Source: Pseudonocardia sp.
Lineage (GTDB): Bacteria > Actinomycetota > Actinomycetes > Mycobacteriales > Pseudonocardiaceae
DNA length: 32,909 nucleotides
Direction of reading: 5' to 3'
NCBI GenBank assembly: GCA_026785945.1
Contig: JAJAZD010000246.1
Location: 1 to 32,909 of the forward strand
Positions 24,381 through 31,887 of this stretch are shown piece after piece. The notes under the pieces were generated by a model. The model did no database searches. It was given only the letters and a program-made list of their open reading frames with translations, and had not been told where the DNA came from. A program made the translations under genes and the position numbers. How positions within the stretch are numbered: the stretch's first letter is position 1; each line of letters opens with the position of its first letter.

Positions 24381-25955
24381 GGATGCGGTAAAGATGATGG
24401 ACTGCCAGCCGGTCGCACCATCGGGGATGGGCGCGACTCGCACCTCCGGCTGCGTCACACCGTTACGGTCCGTAGCGCGCACTTGGACCGTGTGACTACC
24501 CGGCGGTAGATCGAGACCGACCCGCCACATCCGCCACGTCACGCCGGACACCTCGGTGGCCAGCTCGGCCTCCTGCCAGGCTCCGCCGTCGGCCCGCACC
24601 TCGACCTTGCCGATGCCGTCGGGCTGCGACCAGGCGATCCCGGCCACCGGCACGCGCCCGGCGGGCACGGTGGCGAACGCCTGAGGGCTGTCGATGCGCG
24701 ACTGCGTCTTGATGGGCGCCAGCCGCCCCCACCCGCGCTGCAACCAGTAGGTCTGCCTCGCGTCGAACGTGGTGACGTCCAGGTCGGTGAGCCACTTGGT
24801 GGCGGAGACGAAACCGTAGAGGCCCGGCACCACCATCCGCACCGGGAACCCGTGCTCGGGCGGCAGCGCCTCGCCGTCCATGCCGATCGCGAGCAGCGCA
24901 CCGCGGCCAGGCTCCATGATCACATCGAGGGGCGTGCCGGCGGTCCACTGGTCGAGACTCGTGCTCACCAGCTGGTCCGCCCCGGGCCGGATCCCCGCCT
25001 CCAGCAGGATCTCCCGCAGGTCGACGCCGACGAAGTTCGTCGTGGAGATGTACCGGCCGCCGACCTCGTTGGACACGCAGGTCAGCGTGATGGTGCGCTC
25101 CAACAGCGGGCGGGAGAGCAGGTCGTCGAAGGTGAGGGTGAGCTCGTCGCCCACCATCCCGTGCACGCGCATCGTCCACTCCGAGGCCGCCTGCGTCGGG
25201 ATACGCAGCGCGACGTCCACGCGGTAGAACTCCGCGTTGGGAGTCAGGAACGTCGGGGTGCCGAGCTCCGGGAACGCCGCGCCGGCCGGGATCGCGGGCG
25301 CGCGTTCCGCGAGCGTGGCGCGGGCCAGCCGGTCGGTGACGAGCTGGCGGGAGCGGCCCGACCCGCCTCCGAGGAGAACCCCGCCCACGCCCGCACCCAG
25401 CGAGACGGCGCCCACCGAGGCCGACGACCCGATCAGGACCCTGCGCCGCGAGACACCCCCGCCCGAAGGCGGTGCCTCGATGCCCAGAGCGCGTGTGTGC
25501 AGCTGCCGGAACACGACGATGCCCGCGGCGAGCGACACGGCCGGAGCGACGAGGTCGACCGCGGTGAACGCCGGCGCGAAGATCACCGCGAGGAACCCCA
25601 GCACGCCCAGCACCGTGACGACCACGACACCCGGCGTCGACCGGTGCCGCGACCCGATCCCCGCCCCGGCGCCGAGAATCGCGATGGCGACGCCCATGCC
25701 GGCGAGCAGGATGGGCTTGTCGGCCGTGCCGAAGGTGACCTTGGCGAACTCGGTCAGCCACTGCGGGGAGAAGCGGATGACGGTGTCGCCCACCGCGAGA
25801 TAGGGCGACGACGCCGGCGAGACGAGCGCGGCCACCAGATGACCCACACCGAGTGCCGCACCGACTGCCAGCACCCCGATGAGCGCAGCGAAGCCACGCG
25901 GGACGGCGGGTCGGGACGGGAGGGTGGGCTGGGGTGGTGCCGCGGTCGTGCTCAC
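24378..25955 (-). CDS. Membrane-anchored molybdopterin oxidoreductase (sulfite oxidase family)
   Basis: The 525-residue protein has four N-terminal membrane segments (about 22-46, 80-101, 108-130 and 133-149), then SRRRVLIGSSASVGAVSLGAG (about 169-189), which looks like a twin-arginine export signal inside the protein, then a sulfite-oxidase-type molybdopterin domain. The molybdenum-ligand cysteine is Cys293 in TLTCVSNEVGGRYI. GVDLREILLEAGI, GFPVRMVVPGLYGF and a C-terminal Mo-co dimerisation-like domain (about 420-525) follow. Substrate is unknown; sulfite oxidase and other enzymes share the fold. The start is a GTG with no clear ribosome-binding site. It is followed by the fasciclin gene, an association I recall from other actinobacteria. 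Confidence 0.88.
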   Translation of the reverse strand: MSTTAAPPQPTLPSRPAVPRGFAALIGVLAVGAALGVGHLVAALVSPASSPYLAVGDTVIRFSPQWLTEFAKVTFGTADKPILLAGMGVAIAILGAGAGIGSRHRSTPGVVVVTVLGVLGFLAVIFAPAFTAVDLVAPAVSLAAGIVVFRQLHTRALGIEAPPSGGGVSRRRVLIGSSASVGAVSLGAGVGGVLLGGGSGRSRQLVTDRLARATLAERAPAIPAGAAFPELGTPTFLTPNAEFYRVDVALRIPTQAASEWTMRVHGMVGDELTLTFDDLLSRPLLERTITLTCVSNEVGGRYISTTNFVGVDLREILLEAGIRPGADQLVSTSLDQWTAGTPLDVIMEPGRGALLAIGMDGEALPPEHGFPVRMVVPGLYGFVSATKWLTDLDVTTFDARQTYWLQRGWGRLAPIKTQSRIDSPQAFATVPAGRVPVAGIAWSQPDGIGKVEVRADGGAWQEAELATEVSGVTWRMWRVGLDLPPGSHTVQVRATDRNGVTQPEVRVAPIPDGATGWQSIIFTAS

Positions 25956-26007
25956 GACAGGAGTTTCGCCCCGGGGCCCGGTTGCGGTTCACCCGTGCAG
26001 CTGTGAC

Positions 26008-26033
26008 GGTGCCGGCGCGGCCGGCTCGGCACC
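26008..26033 (-). terminator. Hairpin after the glutaredoxin-like gene
   Basis: GGTGCCG (26008-26014) pairs with CGGCACC (26027-26033) around a 12-base loop with its own GCCGG/CCGGC alternative. It starts nine bases beyond the stop of the glutaredoxin-like gene on the minus strand and separates the ligase-glutaredoxin pair from the molybdoenzyme gene. Confidence 0.45.
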
Positions 26034-26041
26034 ACTCACGG

Positions 26042-26314
26042 TCAGGACAGCGCGGCTCGTAGGCGGGGTTCCTCCACCCTCCAGAAGCCGTGCTCGCGGC
26101 CGTCGACCACGATCACAGGTACACGGTCGCCGTACTCGGCGCGCAGCTCCGGGTCGGAGTCGATGTCGACGGTGTCGAAGCGTTGCCCCAGCTCGGTGCA
26201 GATCCGGTCGACGTCGGCCTCGGCCTGGGCGCAGAGCCCGCAGTTCACCCGGGTGTAGACCCTCACGCGGGCGTTCCCGCCACCTCCCGTCCCGGTCGCG
26301 ACCGGGACGGTCAT
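26042..26314 (-). CDS. Glutaredoxin-like thiol protein (CGLC motif)
   Basis: The 90-residue thioredoxin-fold protein has a redox motif CGLC (Cys25, Cys28) in VYTRVNCGLCAQAEAD and the cis-proline segment DRVPVIVVDG. It belongs to the DUF836/glutaredoxin-like group, small cytosolic thiol-disulfide proteins of unknown partner. The ATG overlaps the stop of the acyl-CoA ligase gene (ATGA). An internal GTG at RVRVYTRV could be an alternative start, because the first ~14 residues are a Gly-rich leader unlike the fold. Confidence 0.82.
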   Translation of the reverse strand: MTVPVATGTGGGGNARVRVYTRVNCGLCAQAEADVDRICTELGQRFDTVDIDSDPELRAEYGDRVPVIVVDGREHGFWRVEEPRLRAALS

Positions 26315-27864
26315 GCCCGGCCCGCCAGCTGCCGCCGGGCCACCTTGCCGGTGGGTGTGCGCGGAAGGAGGTCCACGAACTCGATCACCGTGGGTATCTT
26401 GAACCGGGCGAGCCGCACCGCGCAGTGCGTCCGGACCTGTTCCTCGGTCAGCGGGTCCCCCGCCGCGCGTACGAGCACGGCCTTGACCGCCTCGCCCGTG
26501 CGGTCGTCGGGCACGCCGACCACCGCGGCCTCGGCGCCGCCCGGCAGCTCGGCGAGCACGTCCTCGACCTCGCGGGGGTAGACGTTGAAGCCGTTGACGA
26601 TCACCAGGTCCGACGCGCGGTCGACGAGGTACAGGTCGCCGTCCGCGTCGAGGAAGCCCACGTCCGCGGTGCTGAACCAGCCGTCGGTGTCGGGTCCGCC
26701 GTGACCGTCGGGCCAGTAGCCGGAGAACAGGTTCGGCCCGCGCACGGCCACCAGCCCGGTGTCCTGTGCGGTGTCGGAGACGTCCATGTCGTCGGGATCG
26801 GGGTCGAGCCCGGTGTCGATCGGCCGGCCCTGGGCGTCAACGAGGCGCAGCTCGACCCCCGGTAGCGCGCGGCCGACGGAACCGGCCTTCGGCACGCCGC
26901 CGAGCGCGTTGATGGTCAGTACCGGGCCGGCCTCGGTGAGCCCGTACCCCTCGAAGATCGACAGGCCCGTCGTGTCACGGAACTCGGCGAGCCACCTCGA
27001 CGGGAGCGGCGCGCCGCCCGAAGTACACAGACGCAGGCCCGCGGTCGCGGCCCGCAGCCGCTCGGGGGGCAGGTCCAGGAGCGCGCGGAACATCGACGGC
27101 ACCCCGGCCACCTCGCTGACCCGGTGCTCGACGAGGAGGTCGGCGATCTCGGTGGGCTCGAAGCGCTCCGTGAGCACGACGGTGGCGCCGGCCCAGCAGA
27201 CCTGCAGCAGGCCCGCGCCCAGCCCGAAGATGTGGAACAGGGGCAGCGACAGCAGTACCCGGTCGACCGCGGTGACGGGCGCGGGCCGCAGCGCCGCGGT
27301 CTGCTGCCGGTTGGCCAGGACCGCGCGGTGGCTCAGCTGCACGCCGCGGGGGGTGCCCGTGGTGCCCGAGGTGTAGACGAGCAGCGCGATGTCCTCACCA
27401 CCGCCGACCTCGGCGACGGGCTCACCGCGCGCCGTGAGGTCGGGCGGGGGAAGCGTGACCGCTCCCGCGCGCGTCGCGGCGGCCTCGGCCGCCTCGTCAC
27501 CGGCGGCGGCCACCACCACTGCGGGCCGGCAGTCGTCGAAGACGATGTCCAGCTCGCGCGGCACCGCGATCGGGCCGTAGGGGGCGGCGATCGCACCGAT
27601 GCGCAGCGCGCCGAGCAGCGCGACGCAGAACGCGGCCCCGTTGGCCAGCCGCACGATCACCCGGTCGCCTGCCCCGACCCCGGCAACCCGTAGCCGGGCC
27701 GCCTCGGCCGAGACCGCGCCGTCCAGATCGACCCAGGTCAGAGTGACGGCACTGGTCACGTCGACGACGGCGGGGTGGGCGGGAACCCTGGCGGCAGCAC
27801 GCGTCACGAGCTCGGCCACGTGCGCGGCCGCCCTTTCGTCGGGGCGTGGGGCGGGGTTGTCCAC
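26311..27864 (-). CDS. AMP-forming acyl-CoA ligase (ANL family)
   Basis: The 517-residue cytosolic enzyme activates a carboxylic acid with ATP and CoA. Signatures are the phosphate loop LVYTSGTTGTPRG (about 162-174), FEGYGLTEAGPVL, the hinge-region DGDLYLVDRASDLVIVNGFN, YPREVEDVLAELPG and the adenylating lysine Lys507 in RTPTGKVARRQL. Medium- or long-chain fatty acids are the likely substrates, but chain length cannot be read from sequence. The GTG start at 27864 has AGGAG six bases upstream; a longer in-frame start at 27972 lacks one. It overlaps the glutaredoxin-like gene at its stop. Confidence 0.9.
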   Translation of the reverse strand: MDNPAPRPDERAAAHVAELVTRAAARVPAHPAVVDVTSAVTLTWVDLDGAVSAEAARLRVAGVGAGDRVIVRLANGAAFCVALLGALRIGAIAAPYGPIAVPRELDIVFDDCRPAVVVAAAGDEAAEAAATRAGAVTLPPPDLTARGEPVAEVGGGEDIALLVYTSGTTGTPRGVQLSHRAVLANRQQTAALRPAPVTAVDRVLLSLPLFHIFGLGAGLLQVCWAGATVVLTERFEPTEIADLLVEHRVSEVAGVPSMFRALLDLPPERLRAATAGLRLCTSGGAPLPSRWLAEFRDTTGLSIFEGYGLTEAGPVLTINALGGVPKAGSVGRALPGVELRLVDAQGRPIDTGLDPDPDDMDVSDTAQDTGLVAVRGPNLFSGYWPDGHGGPDTDGWFSTADVGFLDADGDLYLVDRASDLVIVNGFNVYPREVEDVLAELPGGAEAAVVGVPDDRTGEAVKAVLVRAAGDPLTEEQVRTHCAVRLARFKIPTVIEFVDLLPRTPTGKVARRQLAGRA

Positions 27865-28334
27865 GGCTCTCCTGGGGTCTTCTCGACGGACGACGGCCTC
27901 GTGCCGAGTCTGGCATGGACCGCGCGGCGACTCGGACGCGACGCTCAGCGAACCGGAGCCGGGCGACGGCACCGGCGACGGCCGGGCGACGGAGGGTCGA
28001 GTACGTTCACCGCCTGGAGTCGTCCGCTCACCGGTAGATGACGAAAGCGGTCGGCGACTCAGCGGTCACGGAACGAACCCGGTCGTATGCTCCGCGCTAC
28101 CTGCCTCACCACCACAATGCACCGCGTCGCGAGACTCACCCGAGAGAGTGGCATGCAGCCTGTTGTCAGTGCACCGCGGGTGATCCCGCGGGGTACTTCT
28201 CGACACGGCAGCCCACCCGCGTGCGACGGCCGGTCACGTCCGGGCAGCAAGGCAAGTCGGGAGACATGACCCTCCCGACGCGACCGGCCCGACTAGTCCA
28301 CACCGACACCGCCCACCCGGGCGGGGAGGTCACG
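27865..28334. other. Divergent regulatory region before the BldN-type sigma gene
   Basis: About 470 bases separate the ligase start (minus) from the sigma-factor start (plus). The region has weaker codon bias than the surrounding genes. It contains a GC hairpin CCGCGGG-TGAT-CCCGCGG at 28174-28191 and a TATGCT at 28086-28091 that could be a -10 box, though no good -35 precedes it. An in-frame ATG at 28266 would extend the sigma factor by 23 residues, and a 60-codon frame (28087-28269) overlaps that ATG as ATGA. Regulation of bldN by BldD is known in Streptomyces, but I found no clear BldD palindrome. Confidence 0.5.
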
Positions 28335-29084
28335 ATGCCCCCGACGACCGCTCCCCCGGTCGGGTCACCCCCGGGCTACGCCCGCCCGGCCCCCACCGGT
28401 CCGCCGCTTCCACGGCAGCGCCCGCGCGGTGCCGCCGGCGGCGATCCCGCGCCGGTACCCGACCCCGAGGAACGCCGCACCGCCGGCCCGGACCAGGCCG
28501 TGACCACCCGACCCGTGGACCCCGACGACCATCCCGACGTGACCGGAGCCTGGGCGCTGGTCAAGGCCGCGCAGGCCGGCGACATGGGCGCGTTCGGCGA
28601 GCTCTTCGACCGCTACTACGACGTCGTGTTCCGCTACGTCCTGTTCCGCATGGGCGACCGGTCACCGGCCGAGGACATCACCCAGGAGACGTTCGTCCGG
28701 GCGCTCCGCCGGATCACCTCGGTGAGCTACCAGGGCCGCGACATCGGCGCGTGGTTCGTCACCATCGCCCGGAACCTCATCTTCGACCACGTGAAGTCCA
28801 GCCGGTACCGGCTGGAGCAGACCACCGGCGAGATGGTCGAGCCGTCGCCCAGCACGAACGGGCCCGAGCAACAGGTCATCGACCGCGCCGCCAACGACGA
28901 ACTGCTCCTTGCCGTCAAGAAGCTGAACCCCGACCAGCAGGAATGCATCCAGCTCCGGTTCCTGCAGGGCATGTCGGTGGCCGAGACCGCGCGGATCATG
29001 AATCGCAACGACGGTGCCGTCAAGGCCCTGCAACACCGCGCGGTTCGCCGCCTGGCACAGTTGATGCCGGAGGGGTTCCGGTGA
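28335..29084 (+). CDS. bldN: BldN-type ECF RNA polymerase sigma factor
   Basis: The 249-residue protein has a disordered Pro-rich N-terminus (about 1-68), sigma region 2 (about 70-160: GAFGELFDRYYDVVFRYVLF, AEDITQETFVRALRRI, GAWFVTIARNLIFDHVKSS) and region 4 (about 190-245: LNPDQQECIQLRFLQGMSVAETA). The closest family I know is Streptomyces sigma-BldN, which drives aerial-development genes and is made with an N-terminal pro-sequence. I chose ATG 28335 because GGGGAGG lies just upstream at good spacing; the ATG at 28266 gives a ~90-residue extension closer to the Streptomyces pro-sequence and cannot be ruled out. The next gene encodes an RsbN-like membrane anti-sigma factor. Whether this organism sporulates cannot be told. 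Confidence 0.9.
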   Translation: MPPTTAPPVGSPPGYARPAPTGPPLPRQRPRGAAGGDPAPVPDPEERRTAGPDQAVTTRPVDPDDHPDVTGAWALVKAAQAGDMGAFGELFDRYYDVVFRYVLFRMGDRSPAEDITQETFVRALRRITSVSYQGRDIGAWFVTIARNLIFDHVKSSRYRLEQTTGEMVEPSPSTNGPEQQVIDRAANDELLLAVKKLNPDQQECIQLRFLQGMSVAETARIMNRNDGAVKALQHRAVRRLAQLMPEGFR

Positions 29085-29115
29085 CGGGGCTGCCCATCGC
29101 TCCGAAACGCATCTG

Positions 29116-29143
29116 CGTTACGTGTGCGACGAGTGACCGAATC
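29116..29143 (+). promoter_or_regulatory. Candidate BldN-type promoter for rsbN
   Basis: CGTTAC (29116-29121) and CGAATC (29138-29143) are spaced by 16 bases. The sigma-BldN consensus I recall from Streptomyces is CGTAAC-N16-CGTTGA, so the -35 differs at one position and the -10 shares only CG. In Streptomyces rsbN is transcribed by sigma-BldN. The element lies in the 157-base gap between the sigma gene and rsbN. Confidence 0.35.
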
Positions 29144-29241
29144 GATGCGGTGAACGGTTCGAGGTTCGTATCCCGTCGCTCCGCTGCTCGTTGTGCGAGT
29201 AAGTATCGGAACAGCGCAGGTATGCAGTGAGGACGGCCGAC

Positions 29242-30750
29242 ATGCCCGCCGACAAGGGCAACGACGACGCGGAGCGCTTCGCTGCCGCGCTGGAGCTGGG
29301 GCGACCCCTCGTTTACGCCGACGCCGAGCTTCTGCGTGACCTCGACATCGCGGCGGCGCTGCGGGCCAGGGGTGACGCCTTCTCGCCGCATCCCGACGCC
29401 AAGGCACGCGCCCGGCAACGCGTGATGGCGGCGCTGGCCGCCGGCGCACGGCCGCGTACCCCCGCCCCGTCGGCCCCCGATCGCACGGCCCCCGATCACA
29501 CGGCCCCCGATCGCACGGCCCCCGATCGCACGGCTTCGGCGGCCCGTGTCCTCATGCCGCCGCTCCCGCCGACCGCGGCCACCCGCGTGGACCACTCCCC
29601 GGTCCGCGAGACCCGCGCCGAGACCGACGTGGACACCGTCACCACGCGGCTGCCGACGGTGCTCGGGACGACCGCCGCCGCGATGGAGGCCGACACCACG
29701 GCGCCGTCCATGACCGTCGCCCGCCGCCGGGGTCGCCACACCGTGCCCAGCCGTCCCCCGGGGCACGCAGGGAGTCGGTCGGTGCTGCGCCGGGGCGTGC
29801 TGGTCGGAACGGCGGCGCTGGTCGCGGTGATCGCCCTCGCCGGCAGTGGGATCTTCGCCAGCCGCGAGGCGTTGCCGGGCGACGGTCTCTACGCGCTGAA
29901 GCGGGCGTCCGAGTCGGCCGGGATCGCCACGACCTTCGACGAGGTGGCCAGGGCCCGCCGTCATCTCCAGCTCGCGACCACCCGGCTCGACGAGGTCGAG
30001 CAGCTGGTGGCCCGACGGTCGACCGTGGCAGACACCGGGGTCCTCCGATCGACGATCCTGGAGTTCGACACCTCCACCGGCGAGGGCTCCCGCATCCTGC
30101 TGACCCGCGACGACTCCGCCGCGATCGATGACATGCAGACATGGGCGGCAGGCCAGTCGGCCCGGCTGTCGGGGCTGCGGCCCTCACTCCCGGACTCCGC
30201 GGGTGCCGACGACTCGATCGAGCTCCTCGCCCGGCTCATGGGCCGCGCGGAGGCCCTCGAGGACCGGTCCAACTGCACCGAGGTCACCTCGGGTGCGGTC
30301 GACGAGCTCGGTCCTCTGCCCGCCGAGAGCAGCTGCGCCCAGCGGCGTACGGGTTCCGGCGACGACACGGGCATCCCGGCGCCGAACCGTCCCGGCGCGC
30401 CCGGCATCACCGACGACACCGCGACACCCGATCCGAGCGCCGATGCCGAGCCGGGCACCGGGCGGTCACCGGCCTCCGGTCCGCAGTCCGGGGCACCCGG
30501 CCCCCAGGAGGAGGAGGAGCCCGGTGGGCTGCTCCCCGGCTCGGGCAGCGGATCCGACCTGGGTGGGTTGCTTCCCGACCGGTCCGGAGAAGGTTCCGGC
30601 GCCGGCGCACGTGCAGGACAGCCTGCCGGTGGAGGCGCCGCTGCCGCTGCCTCCGGTCAGGCTGCCGCCGCTGCTCCCCGGCCAGACCGGGATCACTCTC
30701 GGCTGACACGAGCCGCCGGCACGAGCGGCGGGCCGATGCGGCGCCAGTAG
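29242..30750 (+). CDS. rsbN: RsbN-like membrane anti-sigma factor (DUF5667), probable 3' frameshift
   Basis: The ORF encodes a single-pass membrane protein. It has a cytosolic N-terminus (about 1-60), presumably the sigma-binding part, a disordered Thr/Ala/Pro region with APDRT repeats (about 78-98), a membrane segment (about 185-203) and an extracytoplasmic DUF5667 domain starting [19 protein letters not shown]. Streptomyces RsbN, the BldN anti-sigma factor, has this layout. The ATG has GAGGA eight bases upstream; a GTG at 29227 is an alternative. From about 30570 the codon bias collapses in this frame and becomes strong in the +1 frame, which reads [19 protein letters not shown] and ends [11 protein letters not shown] with a stop at 30704-30706. 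A one-base insertion near 30570-30600, in the strain or the assembly, is likely. The true protein then ends at 30706. Confidence 0.85.
   Translation: MPADKGNDDAERFAAALELGRPLVYADAELLRDLDIAAALRARGDAFSPHPDAKARARQRVMAALAAGARPRTPAPSAPDRTAPDHTAPDRTAPDRTASAARVLMPPLPPTAATRVDHSPVRETRAETDVDTVTTRLPTVLGTTAAAMEADTTAPSMTVARRRGRHTVPSRPPGHAGSRSVLRRGVLVGTAALVAVIALAGSGIFASREALPGDGLYALKRASESAGIATTFDEVARARRHLQLATTRLDEVEQLVARRSTVADTGVLRSTILEFDTSTGEGSRILLTRDDSAAIDDMQTWAAGQSARLSGLRPSLPDSAGADDSIELLARLMGRAEALEDRSNCTEVTSGAVDELGPLPAESSCAQRRTGSGDDTGIPAPNRPGAPGITDDTATPDPSADAEPGTGRSPASGPQSGAPGPQEEEEPGGLLPGSGSGSDLGGLLPDRSGEGSGAGARAGQPAGGGAAAAASGQAAAAAPRPDRDHSRLTRAAGTSGGPMRRQ
29473..29532 (+). repeat. 15-bp in-frame tandem repeat, four copies
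   Basis: Four copies of gcccccgatcgcacg, the second with one change, encode [10 protein letters not shown] pentapeptides in the disordered part of the RsbN-like protein. Confidence 0.9.
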
Positions 30751-30785
30751 GCTGGGCCGACAAGACGCCGACCGGAGGCCCGCAC

Positions 30786-31784
30786 GTGGTGGGAGAAGCA
30801 CAGACGCGCCCCGGTGACGGCCCTCCCCGGGAGCCCCTCACACCGACCGAGGGGGGCGGACTCGCCGGCGCCGCGGAGGTCCCCGCGGTGCTCGACGCCG
30901 CCTCGGCGCTGGACCCGGCGGTACGGGCGGGCCAGGCAGCGGCTGCCGCGGCCGTCGCGGCCGGTGACGGCGTCGCGCGCGACGGCACCACGGGAGGCCC
31001 CGCGGACGTGCCGCACGCCGATCTCACCGCGGCTGCGTTCTTCGACGTCGACAACACGATGATGGTCGGCGCGTCGATCTTCCACTTCGCCCGTGGGCTC
31101 GCCGCCCGCAAGTTCTTCACCACCGCCGACCTCGCGGGATTCGCCTGGCAGCAGCTCAAGTTCCGCGTCGGTGGCCGCGAGACGAGCTACTCCACCACCA
31201 CCGGCCGCGACACGGCGTTGTCGTTCGTGGCCGGGCGCGCGGTCGCGGAGATCGTCGAACTCGGTGAGGAGATCTACGACGAGCTGATGGCCGACCGGAT
31301 CTGGACCGGCACCCGCGCGCTGGCCCAGATGCACCTCGACGCCGGGCAGCGCGTGTGGCTGGTCACGGCGACGCCCGTCGAGCTGGCGTTGATCATCGCG
31401 CGGCGCCTCGGGCTGACCGGGGCGCTCGGCACGGTCGCCGAGAGCGTCGACGGCCACTACACCGGCCGGTTGGTCGGCGACATCCTGCACGGCCCCGCGA
31501 AGGCGCACGCCGTCCGCGCCCTCGCGGTGTCGGAAGGCCTGGACCTGCGCAGATGCACCGCATACTCGGACTCGGTCAACGACGTGCCCATGCTCTCGGC
31601 CGTCGGAACCGCGGTGGCCGTCAACCCCGACTCGGAGCTGCGCGACGTCGCCAAGGACCGGGGCTGGCAGATCCGCGACTTCCGCACCGGCCGCCGGGCC
31701 GCCCGCATCGGCGTGCCGTCGGTACTGGGTGCCGGCGCCGTGGCGGGCGCGGTGGCGGCGGGACTGGCCCGCCGCAAGCGCTGA
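30786..31784 (+). CDS. HAD-IB family hydrolase (phosphoserine-phosphatase-like)
   Basis: The 332-residue protein has an Ala/Gly-rich leader (about 1-80) followed by a HAD phosphohydrolase. Motif I is FFDVDNTMM with nucleophile Asp87 and acid Asp89; motif II is [10 protein letters not shown]; the lysine is in [11 protein letters not shown]; motif IV is [13 protein letters not shown]. The C-terminus is a hydrophobic Ala/Gly segment with a basic end ([12 protein letters not shown]), possibly membrane-associating. The GTG start (tandem GTG GTG) has GGAGG seven bases upstream. It follows rsbN, an order I recall from Streptomyces bldN loci. Substrate unknown. The neighbouring convergent gene encodes a phospholipid acyltransferase, and relatives of both families are sometimes linked or fused. 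Confidence 0.87.
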   Translation: MVGEAQTRPGDGPPREPLTPTEGGGLAGAAEVPAVLDAASALDPAVRAGQAAAAAAVAAGDGVARDGTTGGPADVPHADLTAAAFFDVDNTMMVGASIFHFARGLAARKFFTTADLAGFAWQQLKFRVGGRETSYSTTTGRDTALSFVAGRAVAEIVELGEEIYDELMADRIWTGTRALAQMHLDAGQRVWLVTATPVELALIIARRLGLTGALGTVAESVDGHYTGRLVGDILHGPAKAHAVRALAVSEGLDLRRCTAYSDSVNDVPMLSAVGTAVAVNPDSELRDVAKDRGWQIRDFRTGRRAARIGVPSVLGAGAVAGAVAAGLARRKR

Positions 31785-31786
31785 AG

Positions 31787-31825
31787 CCGTCGACCCCGAG
31801 GTCGGTGACCGCTACCTCGACGGGG
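31787..31825. terminator. Possible bidirectional terminator between convergent genes
   Basis: Bulged inverted repeats pair GAGGT (31798-31802) with ACCTC (31814-31818), extended by either CCCC/GGGG or CCGTCG/CGACGG. It lies between the HAD hydrolase stop and the acyltransferase stop. Pairing is imperfect and there is no U-tract. Confidence 0.35.
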
Positions 31826-31887
31826 TGCGTCCACGTCCACAGGTTCCGCATCTCCGCCGCCGAGGCGCCGTCGGGGTCAGCCGCGGA

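Noticed and set aside
28063-28091. A sigma-70-type promoter with TATGCT before bldN
   Set aside because: The -10-like hexamer is acceptable but no hexamer near 16-18 bases upstream resembles TTGACA, so I did not list it as a promoter.
28087-28269. A 60-codon frame upstream of bldN whose stop overlaps an ATG (ATGA)
   Set aside because: Its third positions are not strongly G/C-biased, unlike real genes here, and no ribosome-binding site precedes it. It is noted in the upstream-region entry as a possible leader.
29473-29532. Regular short repeats that might suggest a CRISPR array
   Set aside because: Units are contiguous with no spacers and keep the reading frame of rsbN.
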